NCBI RefSeq assembly: GCF_023518235.1
Contig: NZ_CP090423.1
Coordinates: 3,861,001-3,925,000 of the forward strand
Direction: 5' to 3'
DNA: 64,000 bases
Source: Stenotrophomonas maltophilia
Lineage (GTDB): Bacteria > Pseudomonadota > Gammaproteobacteria > Xanthomonadales > Xanthomonadaceae
The position numbers were made by a program, and so were the translations under genes. The notes under the pieces were generated by a model that was not told the DNA's origin, did no database searches, and saw only the letters and a program-made list of their open reading frames with translations. Each line of letters starts with the position of its first letter. Within the stretch, counting starts at the first letter, position 1. Positions 27,531-37,270 of the stretch are shown here, one piece after another.

Positions 27531-28433
27531 ATGGACTCAATGAAGATTCTGTTGACCGGCAGTTCCGGGCGGATCGGACGCGCGATCTTCGGTGCGCTGG
27601 CGGCGACCCATGAAGTGGTGGGGCTGGATCGCAGCCCATTCGCCACCACCCGCATCATTGCCGATGTCACCGACCGTCAGGCTGTGGCCCGCGCGGTGCA
27701 GGGTGTCGACGCGGTGATCCACACCGCCGCCCTGCACGCACCGCACGTGGGCCTGGTGCCCGATGCGGTGTTCCAGCAGATCAATGTGGACGCCACGGCC
27801 CACCTGCTGCAGGCGGCACGCGAGGCGGGCGCGCGGCGCTTCGTGCTGACCAGTACCACGGCGCTGTACGGCCATGCGGTGGTCGCCGGCGGCTGCCGTT
27901 GGATCGACGAAGACACCGAGCCGTTGCCGCGCACGATCTACCACCGTACCAAGCTGCAGGCCGAGGCCCTGGCCGAGGCTGCGGTGGCGCCCGGGTTCAG
28001 CGTGCGCGTACTGCGCATGGGCCGCTGCTTCCCCGAGCCTCCCGAACGCATGGCGATGTTCCGCCTGCATCGTGGCCTGGACGCGCGTGATGTGGCCAGC
28101 GCGCATGCCACGCTGCTGCTGGATGCGGGCGAGGGGTTCGCGCGTTACGTCGCCTGTGCGCCCACTCCGTTCCGGCGCGAGGATTGCCTGGACCTGGCCG
28201 CGCGCCCGCGCAGTGTGCTGGCCCGCCGCGCCCCGAAGTTGCTCGCCGAATTCGAGCACCGTGGTTGGCCATTGCCGCTCAGCATCGATCGCGTCTATGA
28301 CAGTGCGCGGCTGCGCAGCGAGCTCGGCTGGCAGCCGCGTTTCGGCCCGGATGACGTGCTGCAGCAGTATGCGGCCGGCAGCATCGAGGTCCTGCCGCGC
28401 GCGCAATGGATCAAGGACCGCGTGGCCGAGTAG
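27531..28433 (+). CDS. NAD-dependent epimerase/dehydratase family protein (extended SDR)
   Basis: A 300-residue extended short-chain dehydrogenase. The Rossmann nucleotide motif is GSSGRIG (10-16), D32 is in the NAD-selective position after the second strand, the LTSTTALYG strand (105-113) carries the active-site Ser/Thr, and the catalytic Y136-x3-K140 is in YHRTK. The C-terminal domain (about 175-300) binds the substrate, probably a nucleotide sugar or similar, but no specific reaction can be assigned. ATG 27531 or the ATG three codons later both work. The neighbours give no pathway clue. Confidence 0.87.
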   Translation: MDSMKILLTGSSGRIGRAIFGALAATHEVVGLDRSPFATTRIIADVTDRQAVARAVQGVDAVIHTAALHAPHVGLVPDAVFQQINVDATAHLLQAAREAGARRFVLTSTTALYGHAVVAGGCRWIDEDTEPLPRTIYHRTKLQAEALAEAAVAPGFSVRVLRMGRCFPEPPERMAMFRLHRGLDARDVASAHATLLLDAGEGFARYVACAPTPFRREDCLDLAARPRSVLARRAPKLLAEFEHRGWPLPLSIDRVYDSARLRSELGWQPRFGPDDVLQQYAAGSIEVLPRAQWIKDRVAE

Positions 28434-28506
28434 GTGCAGGTGGCTGTGCGGGCGGCGCTTCATGACCCGTCCCTGAGCGGATTCAGCAATGTGTAGGCGG
28501 GGCGAC

Positions 28507-28533
28507 TCAACCTCGTGGGTAGGCGGCCGCTAA
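28507..28533 (+). promoter_or_regulatory. Candidate FliA (sigma-28) promoter of the chemoreceptor gene
   Basis: TCAA (28507-28510), exactly 15 nt, then GCCGCTAA (28526-28533) matches TAAA-N15-GCCGATAA with one mismatch in each box. It lies 118 nt before the chemoreceptor ATG, in a 217-bp gap without other features. Chemoreceptors are typical FliA targets. Confidence 0.45.
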
Positions 28534-28650
28534 CCCGGTGCGCTTCCAGTGCCTGGCCAGACCCGGCCGCTGGGGGCCCGCGCGACGGATCGCGCGCCTG
28601 CGCGGCGCCTCGCGGTGCCGGTCGTCCTGAACTGCCTTGCGGACCCATCC

Positions 28651-31182
28651 ATGCCTTCTTCCCGCTCCGCCACTGCCCGCCGCCCGGGCAGCATCGCCCA
28701 CAAGCTGATGCTGGGCACTGCCCTGATCGCGCTGTTGTGCTTCGGCCTGACGGCCTTCCTGATCTACCGCCAGGCCAGTGCCAGCCTGATCGATGCCTCG
28801 CGCCAGACCATGACCAGCGAGGCCAATGCGGAGGCCCGCCAGGTCGCCGCCGACCTGGGCACCGCTTTTGCCAGCAACGATGCGATGGTCGAAGCCGTGC
28901 TGGCCCAGCGCGCACGCGGCGACGTTCCGGACCGCGCCAGCCTGGCCGCGGTCCTCGGCGAGCAGCTGCGCACCCATCCGGAATGGCTGGGCAAGAGCAC
29001 CATGTGGGAAGCCGAAGCGTTCGATGGCAAGGATGCCGAGTTCGCCAACACCGAGATGCACGACGCCACCGGCCGCTACATGAGCTACTGGGCCTGGCAC
29101 GAGGGCAAGCCGCAGCAGTCGACCATGACCGACTACACCGAGGCCGCTGACGGTTCGGCCGACTGGTACGTGGTGCCCAGCCGCGACAAGCTGCCCAAGG
29201 TCAGCGAACCCTACGCCTACGACATCGCCGGCCAGCAGGTGCTGATGAGCACGCTGAGCTCGCCGATCGTGGAGAACGGCACCTTCCTGGGCGTGTTCAC
29301 CGTCGACTTCTCGCTGGCGGCCTTGCAGAAGCACCTGGCCACGCTGAAGCCAATGGGCGCCGGCCATGTCGAACTGCTGTCACCCAAGGGCGTGGTGCTG
29401 GCCTCGGCCAATGCCGCCGAGATCGGCAAGCCGCGTACTGATGCATTGACCCGCGGCATGCTGGCCGATATCGCGGCCGACCGCCGCTTCGAGGCGTTCA
29501 CCCCGGATGCCGAGGGCAACGTGCGCGTGTACGTGCCGCTGCGCGTGGGCGATGCGCCGCAGCGCTTTGCGTTGGGCGTGGTGATGCCGCATGCGGTGAT
29601 CGTGGCCGAGGCGCGCCAGCTGCTGTGGCTGACCCTGCTGGTGGGCGTGGTGGCGGCGCTGACCCTCAGCGTCGGCGTGTATGTGCTGCTGCGCCGGCTG
29701 GCGATCCGCCCGTTGGCCGAGGCCGTGCGCGTGGCCGGTGATGTGGCCGCCGGCAAGCTGGACAGCACGCTGCCGGCGCGCAGCAACGATGAAGTCGGCC
29801 GCCTGCTGGACGCGATGCAGGGCATGCGCGGCCAGTTGCAGGCGGTGATGGCCGCACAGGCGGAAATGGCGCGGCGCCACGAGGCCGGTGAACTGAGCTA
29901 TCGCATGGACGCGACCGCGTTCCCGGGCGAGTACGGCCGCATGGTCGCCGACAGCAACCAGCTGGTGGCCGCCAGCAATGCCGTCACCCAGCGCCTGGTG
30001 GAGGTGATGCAGCGCTATGCGGTGGGCGACCTGAGTGTGGACATGGAAGCGCTGCCGGGCGAGAAGGCGGTGTTCACCGCTGCGATGGCCACCACCAAGC
30101 ACAACCTGGCCGCGATCAACGAGCAGATCCAGCAGCTGGCGGCGGCCGCTGCTGCCGGCGATTTCGCGGTGCGTGGCGATGTGTCGCGCTTCGATCATGA
30201 TTTCCGCCGCATGGTGGACACCCTCAACACCATGATGCAGGTCAGCGACCACAACCTGGCCGAACTGTCGACGCTGCTGCGGGCCATTGCCGCCGGCGAC
30301 CTCAGCGCGCGCATGCACGGCGACTTCCATGGCGTGTTCGCGGTGATGCGCGATGATGCCAACAGCACCGTGCAGCAGCTGACCGGCATCGTCGGGCAGA
30401 TCCAGCAGTCGGCCGCCAGCATCCGCCTGGCCGCGGGCGAGATCGCCGCCGGCAACAGCGACCTGTCACGCCGCACCGAGCAGCAGGCGGCCAACCTGGA
30501 AGAGACGGCGGCCTCGATGGAGGAACTGACCTCCACGGTGCGCCAGAACGCCGACCACGCACTGCAGGCCAATACCCTGGCCGGCTCGGCAGCCGGTGTT
30601 GCCAGCGAAGGCGGGCAGGTGGTCAGCCAGGTGGTGCAGACCATGGAGCAGATCGAAGCCTCGTCGCAGCGTATTGCCGAGATCATCTCGGTGATCGATG
30701 GCATTGCGTTCCAGACCAACATTCTGGCGCTCAATGCTGCCGTCGAAGCAGCACGTGCCGGTGAACAGGGGCGCGGCTTTGCGGTGGTGGCCAGTGAAGT
30801 GCGCGCGCTGGCGCAGCGCTCGGCCGGCGCCGCCAAGGAGATCAAGGAACTGATTGATGCCTCGGTGGCCCAGGTGGGCGCGGGCGCGCAGCTGGTGCAC
30901 GGTGCAGGGCGCACCATGCAGGAGATCGTCGGCCAGGTCGGCCGGGTCAACGAGATCATGGCCGAGATCTCGGCGGCCTCGCGCGAGCAGTCGGCGGGCA
31001 TCGAGCAGGTCAACCAGACCGTGGTGCAGATGGACGAGACCACCCAGCAGAACGCCGCGCTGGTGGAGGAAGCCAGCGCCGCGGCACGCGCGATGGAAGA
31101 ACAGGCCGAGCAGCTGGCGGTGGCGGTGTCGCGCTTCCGCCTGCAGGCCGAAACGGTGGTCACGGCTCGCCGCGCGGCCTGA
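28651..31182 (+). CDS. Methyl-accepting chemotaxis protein with Cache sensor and serial HAMP-like modules
   Basis: An 843-residue receptor. TM1 (about 20-40) and TM2 (about 320-345) flank a ~280-residue periplasmic Cache-type domain with WDxxYW-like features ([32 protein letters not shown]). After TM2 there are about five HAMP-like units marked by GKLDSTL, GELSYRM, GDLSVDM, GDFAVRG and GDLSARM, an unusually long relay. The signalling domain has the hairpin tip [20 protein letters not shown] (about 679-698) that contacts CheA/CheW, and methylation helices on both sides. There is no NWETF-type CheR-binding tail. ATG 28651 was chosen because it begins just before TM1. Confidence 0.94.
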   Translation: MPSSRSATARRPGSIAHKLMLGTALIALLCFGLTAFLIYRQASASLIDASRQTMTSEANAEARQVAADLGTAFASNDAMVEAVLAQRARGDVPDRASLAAVLGEQLRTHPEWLGKSTMWEAEAFDGKDAEFANTEMHDATGRYMSYWAWHEGKPQQSTMTDYTEAADGSADWYVVPSRDKLPKVSEPYAYDIAGQQVLMSTLSSPIVENGTFLGVFTVDFSLAALQKHLATLKPMGAGHVELLSPKGVVLASANAAEIGKPRTDALTRGMLADIAADRRFEAFTPDAEGNVRVYVPLRVGDAPQRFALGVVMPHAVIVAEARQLLWLTLLVGVVAALTLSVGVYVLLRRLAIRPLAEAVRVAGDVAAGKLDSTLPARSNDEVGRLLDAMQGMRGQLQAVMAAQAEMARRHEAGELSYRMDATAFPGEYGRMVADSNQLVAASNAVTQRLVEVMQRYAVGDLSVDMEALPGEKAVFTAAMATTKHNLAAINEQIQQLAAAAAAGDFAVRGDVSRFDHDFRRMVDTLNTMMQVSDHNLAELSTLLRAIAAGDLSARMHGDFHGVFAVMRDDANSTVQQLTGIVGQIQQSAASIRLAAGEIAAGNSDLSRRTEQQAANLEETAASMEELTSTVRQNADHALQANTLAGSAAGVASEGGQVVSQVVQTMEQIEASSQRIAEIISVIDGIAFQTNILALNAAVEAARAGEQGRGFAVVASEVRALAQRSAGAAKEIKELIDASVAQVGAGAQLVHGAGRTMQEIVGQVGRVNEIMAEISAASREQSAGIEQVNQTVVQMDETTQQNAALVEEASAAARAMEEQAEQLAVAVSRFRLQAETVVTARRAA

Positions 31183-31196
31183 TCCCGCAAACGAAG

Positions 31197-31220
31197 ACGC
31201 CCGGCGGGGGCCGGGCGTCG
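31197..31220. terminator. GC hairpin after the chemoreceptor gene
   Basis: gacgcccggc and gccgggcgtc form a perfect 10-bp stem with a GGGG loop, 15 nt past the chemoreceptor stop and between convergent genes. There is no T-run on either side, so it may block Rho or exonucleases rather than act as a classical terminator. Confidence 0.45.
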
Positions 31221-31260
31221 ATTGCATCCTTGCCGCGCATCCCTGCGCAGTTCTGAGGGC

Positions 31261-31647
31261 TCAGAACATGCCTTCAAACGGGTTCCAGCTGGCGCGTCCT
31301 TCCACCTTCTCCAGGTAGTAGCTGTAGTTGGTGCTGGAGGCGACGAGCAGGTTCATGGCGATGAACAGCATGCGCCCCACGACGTCCGGAAGGAACATGG
31401 TGATGATGGCGAGCACGATGTTGATGCCGATCAACACCAGTGCCTTGCGCCACATGCCCAGGATCAACAGGTAGATGGCGCCGAAGAACAACGCAAAGAA
31501 GTTCAGGTTGATCTTCAGGCGGTCACCGAAGGACAGCGCCTTCCAGGCCTGCTTGAAGCCGGGATTCTTGGGGGCGCCGTGCTGGCGGAAGAAGTTGAAG
31601 CGGAACTGCCACTTCGGGCTGAACTGGGACAGGTTAGTGGTATTCAT
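31261..31647 (-). CDS. DUF2628 small membrane protein
   Basis: A 128-residue protein with a soluble N-terminus (WQFRFNFFRQHGAPKNPGFK) and two or three hydrophobic segments (about 50-95). The FFRQHG...P-G-F-K-Q-A-W motif followed by the membrane hairpin is typical of DUF2628 proteins such as E. coli YigF. Function is unknown. ATG 31647 is preferred to the ATG three codons upstream because AGGGA lies about 8 nt before it. It is divergent from a small ORF. Confidence 0.8.
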   Translation of the reverse strand: MNTTNLSQFSPKWQFRFNFFRQHGAPKNPGFKQAWKALSFGDRLKINLNFFALFFGAIYLLILGMWRKALVLIGINIVLAIITMFLPDVVGRMLFIAMNLLVASSTNYSYYLEKVEGRASWNPFEGMF

Positions 31648-31860
31648 GGGAAACATCCCTGTTGGAAAACGTTTTCATGATAGGGCAAGTCCTATTCAGG
31701 ATCCAAGCTTCGGCGTCAAAAATGTGACGCCCGCCTTGTTCGTTGTGGTGTGGCGGGGCGCCGCACCGTCACCCATCCGCCTTGTTTTTAGGATAGGGTG
31801 CGCAGTTCCGCTGCCACCCCAGCTGAACCCGGGTGGCGGCGGGATGTCCATGGAGGTTGC

Positions 31861-32031
31861 ATGACCACACCTGCTACACCGGAAAACGCACCGGGACCGG
31901 TGCTCCTGCCGACACCTGAAGTGGTGCAGGCACAACAACTGCTCGCACGCCAGCAACTGGCGGTAGCGATTGACCGTGCACGCACGGCCGCTACGCAGAA
32001 CGCGGCCGCGGCCGCGCTGGAAAGCGAGTAA
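31861..32031 (+). CDS. Small hypothetical protein (56 residues)
   Basis: MTTPATPENAPGPVLLPTPE is a Pro-rich start, followed by one amphipathic helix (VVQAQQLLARQQLAVAIDRA) and an Ala-rich end. GGAGG lies 5 nt before ATG 31861, strong support for translation. No Cys, membrane segment or known motif. A hairpin (gccaccc/gggtggc, about 31816-31840) lies just upstream and could affect its translation. Function unknown. Confidence 0.55.
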   Translation: MTTPATPENAPGPVLLPTPEVVQAQQLLARQQLAVAIDRARTAATQNAAAAALESE

Positions 32032-32044
32032 TCCGCAACACCGC

Positions 32045-32075
32045 CGATCGCGCTGGCGTGCTGCCAGCGCGATCG
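32045..32075. terminator. 13-bp stem hairpin between convergent genes
   Basis: cgatcgcgctggc and gccagcgcgatcg form a perfect 13-bp stem with loop gtgct. It separates the 56-residue ORF from the TonB receptor gene. There is no T-run; probably a bidirectional barrier. Confidence 0.5.
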
Positions 32076-32091
32076 CGGCGCGCGCCGCCGG

Positions 32092-34137
32092 TCAGAACCG
32101 CGCTGTCATGCTCATGAAGTAGCTGCGCCCGGCCACGAAGTAGTCGGTGGAGCCTTCGGCATACAGTTTCTTGTCGGCCAGGTTGCTGACGCCACCGCGC
32201 AGGGTCAGTACCTCGTTGACGTTCCATGCCGCGGTCAGGTCATACAGGGTGTAGGCCTTGAGGAAGGTGGTGGCCACGCCGGTCTGCTTGCCGGTGTACT
32301 GTGCCGACAGGCTGCTGGAAAACACCGTGTTGGGCGTCCAGTCCAGCGACGAGTATCCCGAGAATTCCGGGGTGTCGATCAGGTTGCGGCCGGTGGTCAG
32401 GTTCTTGGCTTCCTTCATCCAGGTCGCCGAGGTGCGCCAGCGCCAGTGCTCGCCGAAGCGCACGTTGAGGTTGCCTTCCATGCCGCTGGTACGCGCGCGC
32501 TGGACGTTGCTCATGCGCGTCCACCAGATGCCGTTGAACCGGCCCAGCGGCGCGTACTCGATCTTGTTCCTGAAATCGGTATGGAAGTAGGTCAGGCCGG
32601 CATCGACACGTTCATTGTCGAAGCTGATGCCGATCTCGCGGTTGGTGCTGGTCTCCGGATCCAGATCCGGGTTGCCGGCCATGTAGCAGCCGCCGCGGGT
32701 GTAGCCCAGCGGGATCAGCGAGGTACAGCCACGACCGCCGGACTGGGTGGCGGCATTGGGCGAGTTCTCGGTCAGGCTCGGCGCGCGGAAGCCCTTGGAG
32801 ACGCCGCCGCGGATCGTCCACTGCTCGGCCGGGTGCCAGACCAGGTAGGCACGCGGACTGACGTGGCCGCCGAATTTCTCGTGATGGTCCAGGCGTGCGC
32901 CCAAAGTCAGTGCCACGGTGCGGTGCAGCTTCAGTTCGTCCTCGACGAACAGGGCCCAGGTATCCACTTCCAGGCTGGAGCCATTGACCGGGTTGCCGGC
33001 GTAGTCGATCGGCGCGCGGCCGATGGTATCGGTGTTGGTCAGTTCCTGGCGCTTCCACTGGCCACCGACGGCGAACTGGTGCTCCACGCCCAGCGTGAAC
33101 GGCGTGGTCAGGCTGCCCTCGATGATCGTATCGGTGGCTTCGGAGCGGCCTGTGGCACCGATGTCGTTCTTGTACTCGGTCCAGTACGCACTGATCTTCG
33201 AGTTGCCGAAGCTCCACGTGCCATCGTGGTTGAGTGCCAGCGAGCTGCGCTTGAGTTCACTGGCCCCCCAGGCGCCTTCGTCCTGCTGCTCCAGTGCGGT
33301 GTCGATGAAGGCCTGCTGCACGCCGTGGCCCGCTTCCAGCGTCAGTTCCTGCGCATCGCTGAGCTTCCACTGCAGCAGCGCGTCGACGTTGCGGTCCTTC
33401 TCGCCGGCGTAGGCGTTGCCGTAGACACCACCGTTGGAGCGGTCCGAGTCGCGGCGCATGCTGTTGGCACCGATACGCAGGCCGAAGCGTTCGCCGAGCG
33501 GGCCGGAGAAGGTCGCACCGATCTGCTGGGTGTCGCCGCGCGTGTCATCGACGGGGCGGGTATAGCTGTGGGTGGCACTGCCACGCCACTCATCGCCGAT
33601 GCGCTTGGTGATGATGTTGATCACCCCGCCCATGGCGTCGGAGCCGTACAGTGAGGACATCGGTCCGCGCACCACTTCGATGCGCTCGATCTGGTCGGGC
33701 GAGATCCAGTTCAGATCCTGGCGGCCGAGGTCGGGGCGGTAGTTGGTCGAGGCCGAGCTGCCCATGCGCTTGCCGTCCACCAGCACCAGCGTGTAATTGG
33801 ACGGCATGCCGCGCAGCTTGATCTTGGACTGCTCGCCGACCGCACTGAGGCCACCGGTCACGCCCGGCACGCGGCTGAGCAGGGTGGCCAGGTCGTGCAC
33901 TGGCTGGCGCTCGATGTCCTCGCGGCTGATCACGCTGATGCTGGCCGGCGCATCCTTGATCCATTGCTGGTTACCCGAGGCGGTGACCACCACGGTGTCC
34001 AGATCCTTGGTGGAGGCATCGGCGCTGGCCTCGGCGGCGGCCAGGCCGGGCAGGGTCAGCAGGCAGGCGGTGGCCAGGGCGTGGGCCAGGCGGGTGCGCG
34101 GCAGGCGCGCGGAGCGGGGGTGGGACGGCAGGGACAT
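32092..34137 (-). CDS. TonB-dependent outer membrane receptor, catecholate-siderophore type
   Basis: A 681-residue receptor. A signal peptide (ends LPGLAAA) leads to the TonB box region LDTVVVTASG, then the plug domain (ERQPVHDLATLLSRVPGV, KLRGMPSNYTLVLVDGKR, IEVVRGPMSSLYGSDAMGGV) and a 22-strand barrel ending in ...YFMSMTARF with terminal Phe. Two Cys in GGRGCTSLIPLGYTRGGCYM form the external loop pair seen in FepA/PfeA/IroN, so a ferric catecholate ligand is likely but not proved. ATG 34137 has GGAAG 6 nt upstream and is preferred to ATG 34149. A weak Fur-like site lies ~150 nt upstream. No siderophore genes are nearby. Confidence 0.92.
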   Translation of the reverse strand: MSLPSHPRSARLPRTRLAHALATACLLTLPGLAAAEASADASTKDLDTVVVTASGNQQWIKDAPASISVISREDIERQPVHDLATLLSRVPGVTGGLSAVGEQSKIKLRGMPSNYTLVLVDGKRMGSSASTNYRPDLGRQDLNWISPDQIERIEVVRGPMSSLYGSDAMGGVINIITKRIGDEWRGSATHSYTRPVDDTRGDTQQIGATFSGPLGERFGLRIGANSMRRDSDRSNGGVYGNAYAGEKDRNVDALLQWKLSDAQELTLEAGHGVQQAFIDTALEQQDEGAWGASELKRSSLALNHDGTWSFGNSKISAYWTEYKNDIGATGRSEATDTIIEGSLTTPFTLGVEHQFAVGGQWKRQELTNTDTIGRAPIDYAGNPVNGSSLEVDTWALFVEDELKLHRTVALTLGARLDHHEKFGGHVSPRAYLVWHPAEQWTIRGGVSKGFRAPSLTENSPNAATQSGGRGCTSLIPLGYTRGGCYMAGNPDLDPETSTNREIGISFDNERVDAGLTYFHTDFRNKIEYAPLGRFNGIWWTRMSNVQRARTSGMEGNLNVRFGEHWRWRTSATWMKEAKNLTTGRNLIDTPEFSGYSSLDWTPNTVFSSSLSAQYTGKQTGVATTFLKAYTLYDLTAAWNVNEVLTLRGGVSNLADKKLYAEGSTDYFVAGRSYFMSMTARF

Positions 34138-34631
34138 GACGGCTTCCATGGGAGGTGGGGGACCCGGTGGAAGCAGCAGGCGCAGGCAATCGGCAGCCAG
34201 CCCCTTCCATGGGTCATCTGGGGTGCGCGGTTCGGACCGGCGCAGCTGGGTGGGTCTGGGCCGTGAGGAAGACGGCGACCTGCCTGGTTAATGAAATGAT
34301 AACTGTTCGCGTTTGATACGATCCAGTACCCGGGGCGACATCGTGACATCCAGCGCGCACCGCGCCCGCTCGCCTGCTATTGGCTGAATGGGGAGAAATC
34401 CCGGCGTAGACCTTCGCACCCGGCTTACATCCGGCGCCCTAGACTGGGCCGCATTTTCGATTCCGCCCCGTTGGAGATCGTGTGGGTTCCGGTAGTGACA
34501 GACATCGACTGTGTGGCCTTGTGCCGACGCAGCCAGGACAAGTGCGGGCGCCGGGAAAGCGCGCCGGGAACCTTGGTGCATGCAGCCCGGCCGGGATGGC
34601 CGGCCGTGCCGACTGCGCGGAGTAGGCGGCA
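34138..34631. other. Regulatory gap between TonB receptor and opgH
   Basis: 494 bp without a convincing gene. It holds the divergent control regions of the TonB receptor and opgH, a Fur-like site at 34289-34307, and a GC hairpin around 34585-34605 (ccggccgggatggccgg). Short frames here lack ribosome binding sites and codon bias. Confidence 0.5.
34289..34307 (-). promoter_or_regulatory. Weak Fur-box-like site upstream of the TonB receptor
   Basis: TAATGAAATGATAACTGTT contains an exact AATGATAA core of the Fur box GATAATGATAATCATTATC, and about 11 of 19 positions agree. It lies ~150 nt before the receptor start in an AT-rich patch. Match is modest; iron regulation is inferred from the receptor type. 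Confidence 0.35.
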
Positions 34632-36557
34632 ATGGGGGTGCAGACCATCCACGCTGAAGCCGATACGCCCGGGCTTGATGCCGGCTGGGCACTGCTGCCG
34701 GCCGAATCTCCGTTGCCGATGCCCGAGCAGACCCTGCGCCAGGGCGCGCTGAAGGTCCGTCGGCATCGTACGTCGCCGCGCCTGATCGGCCTGCGCCGGT
34801 TCTACATTTTCGGCGGCACCCTGGCCATGACGGCCCTGGCCACGCGGATGATGTGGCGGGTGCTGTCGGCCAACGGCATCAGCGTGCTCGAAGCCTGCCT
34901 GCTGGTGTTGTTCGTCGGCCTGTTCGCCTGGATCGCGCTGTCCTTCGCCAGCGCCCTGGCCGGCTTCCTGACCGCAGTGTTCGACCGCGGCTACCGCCTG
35001 GGCATCGATCCGGACAAACCGCTGCCGACCGTACACAGCCGCACCGCGCTGCTGATGCCGACCTACAACGAAGATCCGCGGCGCCTGCTGGCCGGCCTGC
35101 AGGCAATCTACGAATCGGTGGCGGCCACCGGCCAGCTCGAACGTTTCGACTTCTTCGTGCTCAGCGATACCCGGCGCGAGGACATCGCGCGCGCCGAGGA
35201 GCAGGTGTTCGCCGAACTGCGTGAGCGGGTGCCGGAGGGCATGACGCGGCTGTTCTATCGCCGCCGTGGCGACAACAGCGGGCGCAAGGCCGGCAACATC
35301 GCCGACTGGGTGCGCCGCTTCGGCGGCGCCTACCCGCAGATGCTGATCCTCGACGCCGACAGCCTGATGACCGGCGACAGCATCGTGCGCCTGGTGGCCG
35401 GCATGGAGCACAACGCCGATGTCGGCCTGATCCAGACCCTGCCGTCGGTGATCGGCGGGCGCACCCTGTTCGCGCGCATGCAGCAGTTCGGCGGCCGCGT
35501 GTACGGCCCGGTGATCGCCCGCGGCGTGGCCTGGTGGCATGGTGCCGAGAGCAACTACTGGGGCCACAACGCCATCATCCGTACCCGTGCCTTCGCCGAC
35601 CACGCCGGCCTGCCGGCACTGCCGGGGCGCAAGCCGTTCGGTGGCCACGTGCTCAGCCATGACTTCGTCGAAGCGGCGCTGATGCGTCGCGGCGGCTGGG
35701 CCGCGCACATGGTGCCCTACCTCGGTGGCAGCTACGAAGAAGGCCCACCGACGCTGACCGACCTGCTGGTGCGCGACCGCCGCTGGTGCCAGGGCAACCT
35801 GCAGCACGGCAAGGTGGTGGGCAGCGCCGGACTGCACTGGATCAGCCGCACGCACATGCTGATCGGCATCGGTCATTACTTCACTGCGCCGATGTGGGCG
35901 ATGCTGATGCTGATCGGCATCGCCATCCCGCTGTTCCAGGAGGGCATCGATTTCAACGCCCTGCTGCACCTGTCGCCCAGCGTGTACTGGCGTGCCCAGG
36001 ATGAGCAGCAGGTGGTGCGCCTGTTTGCTGCCACCATGGCGGTACTGCTGCTGCCCAAGGTGCTGGGCTACCTGGCGATGCTGCTCGATCCGGTCGACCG
36101 TCGCGGCTGTGGTGGCGCGATCCGTGCCTTCGTGTCGATGCTGGTGGAAACGGTGCTGGCCGCATTGATGGCGCCGGTGGTGATGTACGTGCAGTCGCGC
36201 GGCGTGGCCGAAGTGCTGTCCGGCCGCGATTCGGGCTGGGACGCGCAGCAGCGTGACGATGGCGGCATTTCGTGGATGGCCTTGATCCGCGGCTATGGCG
36301 GGCTGGGCGTGTTCGGCGCCTTCATGGGGGTGCTGGCCTGGGCGGTGTCGCCGTCGCTGGCCGCCTGGATGGCGCCGGTGGTGATCGGCATGGTGCTGGC
36401 CATTCCGGTGGTGGCGCTGACCTCTTCGCGTGGTCCGGGCGCCTTCCTGCATCGCCTGGGCCTGCTCGACATCCCGGAAGAGAACATTCCGCCGCCGGTG
36501 CTGGTGCGGGCCGCGCAGCTGCGCCGGGAAGCGGCCGAGCAGCCGCCCCTGTACTGA
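34632..36557 (+). CDS. opgH: Glucans biosynthesis glucosyltransferase OpgH (HrpM in Xanthomonas)
   Basis: Polymerises UDP-glucose into the beta-glucan backbone of osmoregulated periplasmic glucans at the inner membrane. The 641-residue protein has two N-terminal membrane segments (55-115), a large cytoplasmic GT2 domain with D179 (SDTRRE), D241/D243 (LDADSLM), D344 (SHDF) and RRWCQGN (383-389), and about six C-terminal membrane segments. E. coli OpgH is ~847 residues; the shorter N- and C-terminal ends are usual in Xanthomonads, where the gene is called hrpM. GGAG lies ~9 nt before ATG 34632. opgG, its partner in enterics, is not adjacent. Confidence 0.94.
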   Translation: MGVQTIHAEADTPGLDAGWALLPAESPLPMPEQTLRQGALKVRRHRTSPRLIGLRRFYIFGGTLAMTALATRMMWRVLSANGISVLEACLLVLFVGLFAWIALSFASALAGFLTAVFDRGYRLGIDPDKPLPTVHSRTALLMPTYNEDPRRLLAGLQAIYESVAATGQLERFDFFVLSDTRREDIARAEEQVFAELRERVPEGMTRLFYRRRGDNSGRKAGNIADWVRRFGGAYPQMLILDADSLMTGDSIVRLVAGMEHNADVGLIQTLPSVIGGRTLFARMQQFGGRVYGPVIARGVAWWHGAESNYWGHNAIIRTRAFADHAGLPALPGRKPFGGHVLSHDFVEAALMRRGGWAAHMVPYLGGSYEEGPPTLTDLLVRDRRWCQGNLQHGKVVGSAGLHWISRTHMLIGIGHYFTAPMWAMLMLIGIAIPLFQEGIDFNALLHLSPSVYWRAQDEQQVVRLFAATMAVLLLPKVLGYLAMLLDPVDRRGCGGAIRAFVSMLVETVLAALMAPVVMYVQSRGVAEVLSGRDSGWDAQQRDDGGISWMALIRGYGGLGVFGAFMGVLAWAVSPSLAAWMAPVVIGMVLAIPVVALTSSRGPGAFLHRLGLLDIPEENIPPPVLVRAAQLRREAAEQPPLY

Positions 36558-36607
36558 TCGCCCCGCGCCAGCGGCATAATGCGGCTCGAACTTGAAGGAG
36601 CCGCATC

Positions 36608-37267
36608 ATGCTGCAAACGGTGGAACAGGAAACCGGCGCCTCGCCGCAATGGTCGGTGATCTGGCTGCACGGGCTCGGCGCCGACGGCCACGATTTCGCG
36701 CCGATCGTGCCGGAACTGGTGCGCCCGCACTGGCCGGCGCTGCGCTTCGTGTTTCCACATGCACCGGTGCGGCCGATCACCATCAACAACGGCGTGCCGA
36801 TGCGTGGCTGGTATGACATCGTCGGCATGGATTTCCGTTCGCGCGCCGACATGGCCGGCGTGCGTGAATCGGTGGCGCAGCTCGATGCGCTGATCGCGCG
36901 CGAGATCGCGCGCGGCATCGCCGCGGAAAAGATCTTCCTGGCCGGCTTCTCGCAGGGCGGCGCGATCATCCTTACCGCCGCGCTGTCGCGCACCGCGCCG
37001 TTGGCCGGGCTGATCGCACTGTCGACCTACCTTCCCGATGCCGATGCGGCCACCCGGGTGGATGGAGCGGTGCAGGTGCCGGTATTCATGGCCCATGGCA
37101 GCAGCGATCCGGTGATTCCGCAGCCGGTGGCCGCGCACAGCGCACAGACGCTGCGCACGCTGGGGCTGGAGGTGGAATGGCACAGCTACCCGATGGCCCA
37201 CCAGGTCTGCGCCGAAGAAATCCAGGCGCTGGGTGACTGGCTGCAGGACCGGCTGGGCGCTGCCTGA
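36608..37267 (+). CDS. Alpha/beta hydrolase, carboxylesterase/lysophospholipase (YpfH-like)
   Basis: A 219-residue cytoplasmic alpha/beta hydrolase. The catalytic triad is S115 in GFSQGG, D167 in SSDPVIP and H198 in PMAHQV; WLHGLGADGHDF (19-30) gives the oxyanion hole. Size and motifs match small carboxylesterases of the acyl-protein thioesterase/lysophospholipase branch, so short-chain ester or thioester cleavage is expected; the natural substrate is unknown. It ends 3 nt before algZ, so it is likely co-transcribed with the algZ-algR pair. AAGGAG precedes ATG 36608. Confidence 0.9.
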   Translation: MLQTVEQETGASPQWSVIWLHGLGADGHDFAPIVPELVRPHWPALRFVFPHAPVRPITINNGVPMRGWYDIVGMDFRSRADMAGVRESVAQLDALIAREIARGIAAEKIFLAGFSQGGAIILTAALSRTAPLAGLIALSTYLPDADAATRVDGAVQVPVFMAHGSSDPVIPQPVAAHSAQTLRTLGLEVEWHSYPMAHQVCAEEIQALGDWLQDRLGAA

Positions 37268-37270
37268 GCC

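Noticed and set aside
34486..34505. GTAG at ~34492 upstream of opgH as another SMAG
   Set aside because: The flanks do not form the GTAG-headed hairpin; the nearby GC hairpin is not in the right position.
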